Source of the DNA: Streptomyces sp. NBC_00102
GTDB taxonomy: Bacteria; Actinomycetota; Actinomycetes; Streptomycetales; Streptomycetaceae
Length of the DNA: 64,000 nt
Reading direction: 5' to 3'
Assembly: GCF_026343115.1 (NCBI RefSeq)
Contig: NZ_JAPEMC010000001.1
Span: forward strand, 6,055,001 to 6,119,000
The notes below the pieces were generated by a model. The model was not told the origin of the DNA. It saw only the letters and a program-made list of their open reading frames with translations, and did no database searches. How positions within the stretch are numbered: the stretch's first letter is position 1; the number at the start of each line of letters is the position of its first letter. The translations under genes and the position numbers were made by a program. Positions 35,004-44,994 of the stretch are shown here, piece by piece.

Positions 35004-36889
35004 GCGCACCCGCCCCGGTGGCGCCGCCTGATCTCCTCGGCCGACTGGCGCGTGGCGGGCCGGAGGCGCTGGCCCCGCTGCGTCGTGCGCGCCGCAGCCG
35101 GAACCTGCTGCTGCTCCGCGCCCTCCGGGACCTGGCCGCGCCCGAAGGCCAGGGCGTCGGTACGGAAGACCCGCTGGCGGAGTCCTTGGCGCTCCTGCGC
35201 CGCGTCCAGATTTCCACGCCCGCCGTCTTCGAGGCCACGCTGGACCTGCCCTCTTTCGGAGCCTGGGTCGCGGACACCGTGCGCGAGCTGCAGGAGGCCC
35301 CGCGACTCCCGGCCGGACGAGCGCACGCCGGGTCTGCTGCGGCGAAGGTGGCCCGGGCCTCGGCTTTCGCAGCGGCCGCTGCTCACCGCGCGCGGCTGCG
35401 GTTCGACATCCGGGTGCCCGCCACGGCTGAGGGCGTGCTGCTTCCGGGGATCGGGCTGCTCCTGCCGCCCGGGTCGACTCCGGGGCCGAGGTACGGGGCA
35501 GCCGCCCGCGCACGGGTCCGCGGTGACGGCAGGAGCAGCTGGATCACATGGACGAGCCGGCATGGAGAGACGGCCCTGCGACTGCCCGACTCCCGCGGTG
35601 ACAACCGGTCGCCGACGCCCGGCTGGTACGGTCTGCCCACGCTTCGCTGCAGCTCCCGGGGCCGTGAGTGGACCGTCCGCCTCGACTCGCTCGACCCACT
35701 CCGGGCAGGCGCACCCCTGCTGGCGCCGCGCCTGCTGGAGCATGCCGAACTCTCCTACTGGCAGAGTCAATTGAGCGCTGCCTGGGCTGTTCTGGTGGAG
35801 CGCCACCCGGAGCGCGCCGAGGAGGTGGCGCGTACGGTCACCACCGTGGTGCCGCTCGTGGACGAGGTGCTCACCACGGACCGGCGCAGGACCTGGCGCA
35901 GTGCGTCGCTGTCCGACGCGTACGGACTCGTGGCGCTGACCGTCCAGGACGGGGACGTCACCGCGCTCGCCTCGGACCTGGTCCACGAGACACAGCACTC
36001 CAAGCTGAGCGCACTCCAGGACCTCGTGGACCTGGTTCTGCCGGCACCCGGCGCTCGCGGCTACTCGCCGTGGCGCGACGAACCGCGCCCGCCGGCTGCC
36101 CTGCTGCAGGGTGTCTACGCCTTCCTCTCGGTGGCCGGATTCTGGCGTGCCGAGGCCGCTTTCGCGGCCGACCGCGGCGACCAGGCCGCGGCTTGCCGGG
36201 CCCAGGCGCACTTCGCCCGGTGGTACCGCGGCGTGCGTGACGCCGCGGCGGCTCTGGACGGCTCGTGCTGGCTCACCCCGTCGGGGCGCGACCTGCTGCG
36301 GTCACTCCGGCACCGCCTGGACGACTGGGCGTCGACACCGGTCACCGGACCAGCTGCCGCGCGGGCCGCGTCGGCCGCGGTCCACCACCGCATGCTCTGG
36401 CGGATGCGTCATGCGCCGAGCCCCGGCGAGGCCGGCGAGCTCCTCGCGCGGGCGTGGGCCGCCACGGGCCCGGGAGCCGTCCCTGCCGAGGTGGTACGCG
36501 AGGTGGTGGCCTCGTTGGCAAGGAGCGGCTCACCTCTCCCCGACCCGGTTCCCGTACAGAGCCTGGCGGCCACGCGGCGCCAGGACGGGACGCCCGCAGA
36601 GGCCGCCGCCTGGCAGGACTCGCGACCGGAGCACTGGGCCGAGCTTGCCACCGCCGCACTGAGGGCCGGCGATCCGCGCGCTCTCGCGCTGGTCGCGTTC
36701 CCGGAACTGACCCGCGCCGTCCACGCGGGGCTCGGTCGCTCGGGAAAGGCGCTGCCGCCGCTGGTCCTCGCGGGGTTCCTGCGTCCGGTCCTGGACGCGT
36801 ATGCGCGGGCCCCTCGTGACGACCGCGCCGAAAGCCACGGGCCGCCACGTGGCCTCGGAGACTCCACCGCGCAGGGTGGCGGCGGCTGA
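35000..36889 (+). CDS. HExxH-type (alpha-ketoglutarate) peptide beta-hydroxylase (629 aa)
   Basis: The metal motif is H329-E-T-Q-H333 in LVHETQHSKLSALQDLV, followed by YSPWRDEPRP and LLQGVYAFLSVAGFWR. This is the exact order of the 'aKG-HExxH-type peptide beta-hydroxylase' family found beside FxsB enzymes. The N-terminal 100 residues (DLLGRLARGG ... RLARRSRNLLLLRAL) are a typical helical start of the family. The C-terminal 200 residues are helical without a recognised domain. The GTG at 35000 overlaps the fxsB stop, which sets the start. It would hydroxylate a beta-carbon in the precursor; the target residue is unknown. Confidence 0.85.
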   Translation: MSAPAPVAPPDLLGRLARGGPEALAPLRRARRSRNLLLLRALRDLAAPEGQGVGTEDPLAESLALLRRVQISTPAVFEATLDLPSFGAWVADTVRELQEAPRLPAGRAHAGSAAAKVARASAFAAAAAHRARLRFDIRVPATAEGVLLPGIGLLLPPGSTPGPRYGAAARARVRGDGRSSWITWTSRHGETALRLPDSRGDNRSPTPGWYGLPTLRCSSRGREWTVRLDSLDPLRAGAPLLAPRLLEHAELSYWQSQLSAAWAVLVERHPERAEEVARTVTTVVPLVDEVLTTDRRRTWRSASLSDAYGLVALTVQDGDVTALASDLVHETQHSKLSALQDLVDLVLPAPGARGYSPWRDEPRPPAALLQGVYAFLSVAGFWRAEAAFAADRGDQAAACRAQAHFARWYRGVRDAAAALDGSCWLTPSGRDLLRSLRHRLDDWASTPVTGPAAARAASAAVHHRMLWRMRHAPSPGEAGELLARAWAATGPGAVPAEVVREVVASLARSGSPLPDPVPVQSLAATRRQDGTPAEAAAWQDSRPEHWAELATAALRAGDPRALALVAFPELTRAVHAGLGRSGKALPPLVLAGFLRPVLDAYARAPRDDRAESHGPPRGLGDSTAQGGGG

Positions 36890-36901
36890 TCCGGCCGGGG
36901 C

Positions 36902-39900
36902 TCAGATCGGCGGCGGCTCGATGTCCACCTCGGCCCGGTCGCCCGCGAGCGCGGCCCGGGTCTCGGGATGGTCGGGGCCCAGCGTCTCCTCGTACGCGTG
37001 CCGCACCTCCGCGAGCCGCTCCGCCGACTCCGTCTCGTCGCCCAGCGCCGACAGGTCGAGGGCGTGGTTGCGGCGGGCGGCCAGGGTGGCCGGGTGCTGC
37101 TCGCCGAAGCGCTCGGTCAGCGCTCGGGCGGCCTCGGCGTCCAGCGCTGCCGCAGCGCCGGGTTCGCGCGAGGCCGCCAGCGAGTTGCCGAGACCGACGC
37201 GCGCGAGGGCCACCCACGGGTGTTCGGGGCCGAGGGCCTGTGGCAGGACCTCGACGGCCGCTCCGCTCAGTTCGTGGGCGCGGGCGGTTTCACCGAGGGC
37301 CCGGAGGACGATGGCCAGATCGAGTCCTGCGAGGTGGACGAACGGGTGCAGGGGGCCCAGAAGCTCACGGTACTCGGCCACGGCGTCCGCACCGGCCGTC
37401 CGGGCGGCGGCGAGGTGACCGTTGAGCCGGAGGTCGGTCCCGAGGCCGACGAGGGCGGCGACGGTGTCCAGATGCTTCTCGCCGTAGATCGCGCGGTAAC
37501 CGTCGTAGGACTCCCGCATGAGACCCAGCGCCTCAGGCCTGCGGCCGACCCGCCGGAGCGTGACCGCGTGGTTCTTCAGCGCGCGAAGCGTGTTGGCGTC
37601 GCGGTCGCCGTAGTGCCGGCGGTAGTCGGCGACCGTCTGCTCCTGCAGGAGCACCGCCTCGCTGTACCGGCCCAGTTCGCGCAGGTCGCGGGCGACGTTG
37701 TTGGCGGAGAGCAGCGACTGGAGGTCGTACCGGCCGATCCGCAGGCGCTGGTCGGCGTTGCCGCGGTCCAGGGCGAGCGCGTCGGCGAAGTGTCCGTTCA
37801 TGCGCAGGCTCACCGCGTAGTTGTGTCCGGCCGTCATGGTGCCCGCGTCGTCCGGCCCGAAGACGGCGCGGCTGCGCTCGTACGCGTTCCGGTCGAGTCC
37901 GAGGGCCTCGGGGAAGCGCCCGACGGCCCGTAGGTCGGCGGCCACCGCCCCTGAGAGGGTGATCGCGTCCCCGTGGTCCTGGCCGACGGTACGGAGCAGG
38001 CGGTCCAGCGTCTCCTGGTTGAGCGGCCGGGACCGCTCGTACTCGCCCAGCGCCCACCAGGCGGCCGCCAGCCGCCGTGCCGCGCGAAGGGTGTGCAGGT
38101 CGTCGGCGCCGAGGCGCTCGCGCCAGGCGTCGTACGCCCGTTCGGCGAGCCGGGCGCTGCCGCGCAGGTCGCCGTTCAGGTAGACGTAATGGATCAGGTT
38201 GAGCACGGTGACGCGAACCTCCGGCGCGTCACTGTCGAGCGAGTCCGAGGGCTCCATGTGCGGGAGGAGTTCGGCGTAGTGCCGCCAGCCCTCCGTGAAC
38301 TGCGGCTCCCCGGGGTCGTGGACGCTCAGCACCGTCTGCGCCACGTCGCGCAGTCGTGACCGCTCCTGCGGCGGGAGGGAGTCCTGAAGCACACCGCGCA
38401 GCAGCCGGTGGAGTTGCAGGGTGTCGTTGCGCGGGTCGACCGTCAGCAGTGAATAGCGGCCGATCTCGGCGATGGTCAGCCGCCTGGCGAACGGCTCGCG
38501 CAGGACGCGGCCCAGCGGATCGGGAAGCCGCAGCAGCCGGGCGTGGTGCAAGAACGCGCTGGGGATCGGATCAGGGCCGAAGAAGGCCAGCAGGTCGAGC
38601 AGTTCACGCGCGCCGACATGCTCCCTCAACCTCTGCAGGGAGATCTGGAAGGCCGCGACCACGGACGCGCCGGAGCGGTCCGGACCCTGCGCGAGGATCT
38701 CGGTGCGCTGGGTCTGCAAGAGGTGGAGGTACTCCTCGGTGGGCATCCCGCTCTGCTCGTGGAGCGCGGCCGCACTCTCCAGTGCGAGAGGCAGGTCTCC
38801 GAGGGACGCGGCGAGCCGGTGGGCGGCGTCGGTGTCGGTGGCCGCGCCGCGGCGGGCCAGGAAGGCCATGCTCTCCTCGCGGGTGAACACGTCGACCTGC
38901 AGCGCGCGTACCATGTTGGCCCAGTTGCGGTCCCGCGAGGTCACGATGACGTGGCCGATGCCGTCCGGGATGCCGACCATGGTGGGGATGTACTCCCGCG
39001 TGGTGGCCGGGTCCCCGGCGTTGTCGAGGACCAACAGCCAGCGGCGGACCGGCGATCCGGTGGACAGCGCCCGGACGACGGTCTCGGTGATGTCCTCGTC
39101 GGGGTGCGGTTCGAGGTTCAACTCACGGGCCAGGGCCGCGTAGTCGGCGCGGATGACCAGGTCCTGCTCGGCGCGCACCCACCACACCCGGTCGTAGTCG
39201 TCCCCGTGGCGCCTGATGTACTCGATCGCCAGCTGGGTCTTGCCGACCCCGCCGAGGCCGTAGATGGCCTGGGCGAGCAGGGCGGTGTGGCCGCCGGCGA
39301 GCAGGGAACTCCGCAGCTGCGACAGCTCCCGCTCGCGCCCGACGAAGGCGGGGTTCGGCAGCGGGACCCGGCCGGGCATGGCCTGGGGACGCACGGCGAC
39401 GACCGGGGGCCTGCCGTCCGAGGGCGGGCCGGCGCCGACCGGGACGTCGGGAGCCACCGAGATCGGGGTGTCCGGCTCGGACAGGTCCTTCTCCGGCGCA
39501 GTCACGTCCGGCTTCTCCTCACCGTCGACCGGAACAGCGTCGACCGTCTCGTCGTCATGGGTGGGACTACCCTCCGGCCCACCGCGCGAACCGCTCCCGG
39601 CCGCGGCCTCGTTCGTACCGGCGGAGGCAGTCACCGGGAGTCGAGCGGGCGAGCCTGAGTCCGCGGCGCGGCGCGCGCTGGCCTCGTACGGTTGTCCGAG
39701 AGCGCGTAAGGCCGGGACCGCCGCTGCGAGCACGACCCGGTCGGCCTCCGAGATGTCCTCCTCGGTGACCGTGGCCGGGCTGCGCAACAGACGCTCCATC
39801 AGCAGGGGTTGGGCGCCCAGCAGGCGCGTGACCGGACCCTGCGCCGACTGGAGCGTCCGGTACAGCTCCCCCCGGCCGAGTCGCCCCAGCAGGTGACTGC

Positions 39901-41329
39901 GGACGTCCTCGCGGAAGTCGAAGTCCGGTGTGGCCGGCGACGAGGGCTCCGGAGCCAGCCGTTCCAGCAGTCCGCCGAGCAGGACTTCGGCCAGCGGCAG
40001 CGATCCACTCCCGGGCAGTGCGTCGCGCTGGACCGCGCGCATCACGTCCCAGGTGAGTGGCAGAAAGGCGAGCCGGATCGCGAGCATCAGCGCGGCCGGG
40101 GACGCCACCGAGGCGAACCTGCGCACCGTCTCCGCGGCCGAGAGGCGCTGCGCGCTCCCCGGGACGGCCTGGCTGTGCGGCCGGGGTGCGGGCATGCGCC
40201 AGCCCTGACGGTCCACCAGCAGCACGGCGGCCCGGGTCCACCCGGATCCGCTGTGCGCGACCAGGTTGGCCCAGCGGTCCAGCCAGGCGGGTTCCAGCGC
40301 GAGCACCGGGACCGGGACGGGCTCGGCGGTGTGCTCGGTGGTAGGGCCGGGGTCGACCAGGGACCGTGCGGTCCTGCCGAGTCGGAGCTGGATCCGCGAG
40401 TTGGGAGCGCCCGCGGCGGTGGACCTGAGCCTCGCGTCCAGTGGCACCGCCGCCGTGCGCTCCCAGAAGCGGCTCGGCAGCGTGTGCAGCACGGCCAGCG
40501 GCTGGTGGGTGGCCCAGCGGTGAAGCAGCTGGGGCAGTTCGGGGTGCGACCAGGCGGAGCTCGTGCAGTCGCTCACCACGAGCACGAGTCGGCGCCGCTG
40601 CGGATGGATCAGCTCACCGGGATGACGTTCCGCGTCGCCGTCGACGGTGCGCAGGGCGGGCCGGTCGGGTCGGCCGGTGTCCAGCCGCCAGACCCGGACG
40701 TCGCGGAAGGCACCGTGGTACTGGAGCAGTTGCGCGAGAGCGGCGGCGGACTCCTGCCAGACCCGCATCGTGAGGCTGTCCTCCACGATGAGGGCCACCT
40801 CCAGCCACGCTTCGGACACGTCGCGCAGCACCGGCTCCCAGAAACCGAGTTCGGCGGAGCGGACCGCGGTCGACTCCTCGTCGAGCTCCTGACGACGCCG
40901 ATCGGGCTCGCGTCGACCGAGCGGCCGCAGCGCGCGGGCGAGTCCGAGGGGGTCGGGGAGCCACGGGTCGCCCAGGCCACCGCCGACGGCGAGGGCCTCA
41001 CCGGCGGGCCCGTCGGCGGTGGTCTGGGCGACCCGTGGCAGCACAGGATTCCGGTCCGCGGCGACAGGCGACCCGACCGTGGGACCCGGGTCGTCCTGCT
41101 CCACCGTCCGGCTCTCGTCCCGGCCCGATCCGGCCTGCTCCCGGTGAACCGGCGGTGTCCCCGGGCCGGCCGTCTTCGCACCGCGCGGGTGGTCCCGGCC
41201 GGGCTCGTCGCTCTCCGGCTCGCCGGGATCCTGCGACGGCCGGCCCATCCGGCGGCTCAGGAACAGCGCCTCGGCCCATTCGCGGGGCGTCGGGTCGTTC
41301 CACCCCCGTCCGGACCGTGACTCGTTCAT
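36902..41329 (-). CDS. SAV_2336/NB-ARC/TPR protein, FxsT-like STAND ATPase (1475 aa)
   Basis: A three-part signalling protein. The N-terminal SAV_2336-type domain (about 130-380) includes ELGFWEPVLRDVSEAWLEVAL and LVLVVSDCTSSAWSHPEL. A central STAND NTPase follows, with NPAFVGREREL, Walker A AIYGLGGVGKTQLA at about 690, LLVLDNAGDP as Walker B and HVIVTSRDRNW. A C-terminal run of about ten tetratricopeptide repeats (about 1040-1475) has units of the type GDRDANTLRALKNHAVTLRR. The family is linked by annotation to FxSxx-COOH RiPP systems. The ATG overlaps the MoxR stop by 4 nt. It ends 12 bp from the convergent hydroxylase gene. Confidence 0.87.
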   Translation of the reverse strand: MNESRSGRGWNDPTPREWAEALFLSRRMGRPSQDPGEPESDEPGRDHPRGAKTAGPGTPPVHREQAGSGRDESRTVEQDDPGPTVGSPVAADRNPVLPRVAQTTADGPAGEALAVGGGLGDPWLPDPLGLARALRPLGRREPDRRRQELDEESTAVRSAELGFWEPVLRDVSEAWLEVALIVEDSLTMRVWQESAAALAQLLQYHGAFRDVRVWRLDTGRPDRPALRTVDGDAERHPGELIHPQRRRLVLVVSDCTSSAWSHPELPQLLHRWATHQPLAVLHTLPSRFWERTAAVPLDARLRSTAAGAPNSRIQLRLGRTARSLVDPGPTTEHTAEPVPVPVLALEPAWLDRWANLVAHSGSGWTRAAVLLVDRQGWRMPAPRPHSQAVPGSAQRLSAAETVRRFASVASPAALMLAIRLAFLPLTWDVMRAVQRDALPGSGSLPLAEVLLGGLLERLAPEPSSPATPDFDFREDVRSHLLGRLGRGELYRTLQSAQGPVTRLLGAQPLLMERLLRSPATVTEEDISEADRVVLAAAVPALRALGQPYEASARRAADSGSPARLPVTASAGTNEAAAGSGSRGGPEGSPTHDDETVDAVPVDGEEKPDVTAPEKDLSEPDTPISVAPDVPVGAGPPSDGRPPVVAVRPQAMPGRVPLPNPAFVGRERELSQLRSSLLAGGHTALLAQAIYGLGGVGKTQLAIEYIRRHGDDYDRVWWVRAEQDLVIRADYAALARELNLEPHPDEDITETVVRALSTGSPVRRWLLVLDNAGDPATTREYIPTMVGIPDGIGHVIVTSRDRNWANMVRALQVDVFTREESMAFLARRGAATDTDAAHRLAASLGDLPLALESAAALHEQSGMPTEEYLHLLQTQRTEILAQGPDRSGASVVAAFQISLQRLREHVGARELLDLLAFFGPDPIPSAFLHHARLLRLPDPLGRVLREPFARRLTIAEIGRYSLLTVDPRNDTLQLHRLLRGVLQDSLPPQERSRLRDVAQTVLSVHDPGEPQFTEGWRHYAELLPHMEPSDSLDSDAPEVRVTVLNLIHYVYLNGDLRGSARLAERAYDAWRERLGADDLHTLRAARRLAAAWWALGEYERSRPLNQETLDRLLRTVGQDHGDAITLSGAVAADLRAVGRFPEALGLDRNAYERSRAVFGPDDAGTMTAGHNYAVSLRMNGHFADALALDRGNADQRLRIGRYDLQSLLSANNVARDLRELGRYSEAVLLQEQTVADYRRHYGDRDANTLRALKNHAVTLRRVGRRPEALGLMRESYDGYRAIYGEKHLDTVAALVGLGTDLRLNGHLAAARTAGADAVAEYRELLGPLHPFVHLAGLDLAIVLRALGETARAHELSGAAVEVLPQALGPEHPWVALARVGLGNSLAASREPGAAAALDAEAARALTERFGEQHPATLAARRNHALDLSALGDETESAERLAEVRHAYEETLGPDHPETRAALAGDRAEVDIEPPPI

Positions 41330-42402
41330 GTCCGTGGTTCCCGGGACAGCGAGCGCCACAGCGCGTCTCGCAGCTGACGGGTACCGTCGGCGCCGGGATT
41401 GATCGCTCCGTTGGTCAGGAGATGGACGGCGTTGAGCAGTTGGTCGATCGCCAGGCCCTCGGACTGACGGCCGGGGGCAAGGAACTCCCGGATCAGCTCG
41501 GCCGCCCTGGGGTCCTGCCGGTCGTGGAAGTGGGCGGAGACCAGCGCGGTGAGCCGGGTGACGTCCGGATCCGGCATGCGGACCTCCAGGCACCGCCGGC
41601 GGAAGGCCGGCGGGAAGTCGCGCTCGCCGTTGCTGGTGATGACGACCAGGGGGAACTCGTGGCAGCGCACCCGCCCTTCGCGAATGCCGACCGTACCCGC
41701 GTGGTCGGCGGTGCGTACGCGGACTTCGGGAGCATCGGAGGCGGTGCGCTCCAGCTCGCGGATCCGGAACTCGCCCTCCTCGAAGACGTGGAGGAGGTCG
41801 TTCGGCAGATCGATGTCGCTCTTGTCCAGTTCGTCGATGAGCAGCACCCGGGGCCGGGCCCAGGGCAGCAGTGCGGTACCGAGCGGACCGAGCGTCAGGT
41901 AGCGGCCGATCTGCTCGGGACCGTCGGCAGCGCCCGCCGGACTGGGGGCCTCCCGCACGCGGCCGATGGCGTCGTAGGCGTACAGGCCGTCCGTCAGAGT
42001 GGTCCGGCTGACCACCGGCCACCACAGCACCGGGCCGAGCCCCAACTCGTCGGCGATCTGCCGGGCGAGACTCGACTTGCCGGTGCCGGGGCGCCCGGTG
42101 ACCAGCAGCGGGCGCCGCAGGTGGATGGCGGCGTTGACGAGTTCGACGACCGACGGGTCCAGGGTGCCGCCGACGGGGTGTCCGAGACGGCGGGAGGCCT
42201 CCAGGGCCTCCGCCACGTCCGGGGAGCGGGGGGTCGGCAGTGTGCCGCCCTCCGGGGTGGTACCGGAGAAGCGCCGCCACAAGGGCGGTTCGGGCAGCTC
42301 CGGCAGCGAGCCGTCGGCTCCGGGCCGGGAGCCGTCGTCCCGGAACACCCACCAGTGCGCAGGGCCGGGTTGCAGGGCGTGCTCTTCGGACGGAGTGCTC
42401 AT
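41326..42402 (-). CDS. MoxR-like AAA+ ATPase (358 aa)
   Basis: Walker A GRPGTGKSS at residues 103-111 and Walker B VLLIDELDKSDIDLPNDLL (Asp190, Glu191). Sensor 1 is VVITSNGERDFPPAFRRR, with candidate Arg fingers in the same segment. MoxR ATPases work as chaperone-like switches, and in the vWA-MoxR-VMAP ternary conflict systems described by Aravind and colleagues they pair with VMAP proteins. It overlaps its neighbours by 4 nt on both sides (42399-42402 and 41326-41329), so stoichiometric expression is likely. No vWA-domain gene is present in this locus. Confidence 0.87.
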   Translation of the reverse strand: MSTPSEEHALQPGPAHWWVFRDDGSRPGADGSLPELPEPPLWRRFSGTTPEGGTLPTPRSPDVAEALEASRRLGHPVGGTLDPSVVELVNAAIHLRRPLLVTGRPGTGKSSLARQIADELGLGPVLWWPVVSRTTLTDGLYAYDAIGRVREAPSPAGAADGPEQIGRYLTLGPLGTALLPWARPRVLLIDELDKSDIDLPNDLLHVFEEGEFRIRELERTASDAPEVRVRTADHAGTVGIREGRVRCHEFPLVVITSNGERDFPPAFRRRCLEVRMPDPDVTRLTALVSAHFHDRQDPRAAELIREFLAPGRQSEGLAIDQLLNAVHLLTNGAINPGADGTRQLRDALWRSLSREPRT

Positions 42403-43934
42403 ACGGCGCTGCTTCCCCTCGTCTGCGGTGGCCTGAGCAGGTCCTCCGCGGCGTACATTCCGTCAGGGTTGCCCCACACCAGAGTGATGCGCTCGTGGAG
42501 TCCCGTCTTAGCGAAGGTCCGGCTCAGGTTCTCCAGACCGTCCGGGTCGGCGGGCTCTGCCCCGCCCCGGGCGCCCACGCGCAACACCCTTACTCGTTCC
42601 GGCAATTCACGTATCTCGCCACCGAGCAGTCGGCTCACCGCGTGGCGGGCCCGCTCGGTGGGCTCGGTGTCACGCACTGCGATGATGACCGGGATCCCCA
42701 ACTCCAGCAAGACCGACACGAAGTCGTCGTCCTCGTCCTCGCCCTTGTCCTCCGGCGGGGCGAACACGACGAAGCAGTAGGGGCTTTCGAGATTGTTACG
42801 GAGCCGGTCCCACAGCGCGCCGGCATCGACGGAGAAGGAGTCGCCGATCCACTCGATCGCCCGCTCGGGGTCCCAGCCCACGTCGAGCAGGCGGTTCCAG
42901 CGTTCGACCACGCGCGGATGCCAGTCGTAGAGGTACCGCTCGCGGCTGCGGACCACGACCTGGCGGTGCGCGCCCAATTTGCGGGAAATGGCACCCGGCG
43001 GCTTGATCCGCCACTGATCGACCGGCAGCCACAGCAGGTGGCGGGGAAGGACGAAGTCGACCCGCAGGTCGGCCCCGCGTGCGCCGAGCCGGCGGACGGC
43101 CTCCGTGTGAGCGGCTTCGACGGCCCTGGGGAGCTGGTCGCGGTCGATCCGGTCCATCGCGTGGACCGGATCGGAGCTGCCCTCGTGGTCGACCAGCAGC
43201 CAGGCACGGACGTCGCAGGACGCGGGCGCCGCAGGGTGCGAGTGCACTTCCACCAGCAGGCGGATCTCCTGAGCGTGGCGGCCCTGCCGTGCCTCCTCCT
43301 CGTTCCGCACGCGGACCAGGAGGGCCGGGTGGACGTTCACGCGCATGGCCGTGTCCTCGCTCCACCGCCGCAGCCTTCGGCGGATCGGCTCGGCTTCGGC
43401 GACGGCCACCGCCTCCACGAACGCGAGCAGCGCGTGCGGCTCGCCGGGGATCACCGGGGCGTCGGCCAGTCTTTCGACCAGGTGACGGGTGCCGTCCCCG
43501 AGGGGGCGGGTGTCGGAGGCGGGGAGACGACGGGTGGCGAGCGCCTGCAGCCTCAGCATGCCGACCGAGGTCTCCTTGAGCAGCGCGAGCAGCTCGTCCA
43601 ACTCCTCCGCCGTGTAGAGGGCCTCGGGCCGGTGACGCGCGAGCCAGGCGTGCGCGGCGAGCGCGGGCGTCGAGGTCTCACGTCCGAAGCTGAACTCGTC
43701 CACCAACCGGTTCAGGCCGTCCTGATACTCCGCACTGGCCGCGACCATGGAGAGCAGGTCGTCGGCGGGGGCCGGGAACCGGTCCGCCACGAGTCGCGTG
43801 CCGCCCGGGGTCAGCCGGTCGAAGACCTGGTCCCGCCAGTTCGGGTTCGTCACCCCCGGGATGCGGAGCAGGATCCGCACCAGCTCCTTGTGGAACGCGG
43901 TTCGCCCGGGGTGCTGCAGGGGCTCGGCAGGCAT
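42399..43934 (-). CDS. VMAP-C domain protein with N-terminal effector-associated-like domain (511 aa)
   Basis: The N-terminal helical segment (FHKELVRILLRIPGVTNPNWRDQVFDRL, about 13-40) fits the short effector-associated domains (EADs). The C-terminal half has the VMAP-C features: LLVEVHSHPAAPASCDVRAWL, VDFVLPRHLLWLPVDQWRI and RQVVVRSRERYLYDWHPRVVERW. VMAP proteins are the central adaptors of MoxR-linked conflict systems. No catalytic motif is apparent. Only 1 nt separates it from the protease gene upstream, and it overlaps the MoxR gene by 4 nt. Confidence 0.8.
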   Translation of the reverse strand: MPAEPLQHPGRTAFHKELVRILLRIPGVTNPNWRDQVFDRLTPGGTRLVADRFPAPADDLLSMVAASAEYQDGLNRLVDEFSFGRETSTPALAAHAWLARHRPEALYTAEELDELLALLKETSVGMLRLQALATRRLPASDTRPLGDGTRHLVERLADAPVIPGEPHALLAFVEAVAVAEAEPIRRRLRRWSEDTAMRVNVHPALLVRVRNEEEARQGRHAQEIRLLVEVHSHPAAPASCDVRAWLLVDHEGSSDPVHAMDRIDRDQLPRAVEAAHTEAVRRLGARGADLRVDFVLPRHLLWLPVDQWRIKPPGAISRKLGAHRQVVVRSRERYLYDWHPRVVERWNRLLDVGWDPERAIEWIGDSFSVDAGALWDRLRNNLESPYCFVVFAPPEDKGEDEDDDFVSVLLELGIPVIIAVRDTEPTERARHAVSRLLGGEIRELPERVRVLRVGARGGAEPADPDGLENLSRTFAKTGLHERITLVWGNPDGMYAAEDLLRPPQTRGSSAV

Positions 43935-43935
43935 G

Positions 43936-44994
43936 TCAGCGCCTCTCCGCCGACACCTGGGCCCAGACGCGTTCGAACTCCCGCATGGGCAGCGAGGCGT
44001 TCTCGTACCACCGGACCGCCGCCGCCAAGCGGTCGACGGCGTCGGGATACTGCAGACAGACGGCGACCACCGCGCGGATGTCCTCGATCAGCGAAGGGGA
44101 GCGCGCCACGACGGGCATGATCTCGGGGCCGATGTCACCGATGATGCGATCCCTGCGCTGCGTGTCGCGCATGCTCGGCACTCGTACCAGCGCGGTCGTG
44201 AGGCGCCGCTCGGCCTCGGTCTGCCAGGCGAGGGAGGGCAGCAGCGAGTCGTCGGCGGGCGTGCGGGGGCCGGGCGCCTCCGGCTCGACGATGTCCCGCA
44301 GGACGGGGCAGTAGCGCACCAGCGCCTCCGTCGGGTTCATCCACGCGGTCGTCTGCTCCCGGGTGGACCGCACCGCCACCATGGTGCCGAGGACGGAACC
44401 CGACGTCTGGTCCCGCACGCCGGCCCCGCTGTACCCGCGGACGAACCGAGGGCCCGCGGGATCGCCCGCGTCCAGCTGGATCCAGTCCGGGCTCAGACCG
44501 CCCGCCCCCGCGAGCACGGCCCGGGCCCACCCCCCGGAGCCCGGCCCCGCCGGCTCGGCGAAGGCACTGACCACGCGTCCGTGGGATTCTCCGCACCAGC
44601 GCAGCCGCGCCGGGAGGACGTCCGGAGGCGGGGAGCCGTGCAACCGCAGCACCGCGACATCCCCGGCACGGTCGTCGACGGCCGGTGCCCAGCCGCCGCG
44701 TACGACCGATGCGGTCATCCTGCCCCCGAGGAGGGAACCGGGGAAGTCGACCAGGATTTCGGCGAAGCGCGCGTCGGTGGCGGCGTCCTCGATGGCGTCC
44801 CCTGCGACCGGGCCGGTTCCGCGGCCGGACGCGGAACCGGCCTCCGGTCCGGAGCACGCCGCCACCACCACGTGTGCGCAGGTCACCACCAGGCTGTCGG
44901 GCAGCAGGACGGCGCAGCCCACCGGCACGTCGGCCCGGCCGACGATGCGTAACCGCCACGCGTCCTCACTGACCGCCCCGTCCCCCACTGCCAT
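43936..44994 (-). CDS. Trypsin-like serine protease with C-terminal effector-associated domain 2 (352 aa)
   Basis: A chymotrypsin-fold peptidase with all three catalytic residues visible: His41 in VVTCAHVV, Asp112 in RAGDVAVLRL, Ser189 in GYSGAGV. There is no signal peptide, so it acts inside the cell. The last 85 or so residues (LTTALVRVPSMRDTQRRDRI ... PDAVDRLAAAVRWYE ... FERVWAQ) match the EAD2 adaptor style, which would recruit it to the VMAP protein. ATG 44994 with ggag 6 nt upstream; longer in-frame extension has no similarity. It is first of the four-gene operon and the likely effector. Confidence 0.85.
   Translation of the reverse strand: MAVGDGAVSEDAWRLRIVGRADVPVGCAVLLPDSLVVTCAHVVVAACSGPEAGSASGRGTGPVAGDAIEDAATDARFAEILVDFPGSLLGGRMTASVVRGGWAPAVDDRAGDVAVLRLHGSPPPDVLPARLRWCGESHGRVVSAFAEPAGPGSGGWARAVLAGAGGLSPDWIQLDAGDPAGPRFVRGYSGAGVRDQTSGSVLGTMVAVRSTREQTTAWMNPTEALVRYCPVLRDIVEPEAPGPRTPADDSLLPSLAWQTEAERRLTTALVRVPSMRDTQRRDRIIGDIGPEIMPVVARSPSLIEDIRAVVAVCLQYPDAVDRLAAAVRWYENASLPMREFERVWAQVSAERR

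Noticed and set aside
36902..42352. Single 1816-residue protein including the upstream extension of the STAND gene
   Set aside because: The extension past 41329 is antisense-like Arg/Gly-rich sequence overlapping the MoxR gene in another frame; the ATGA overlap gives the real start.
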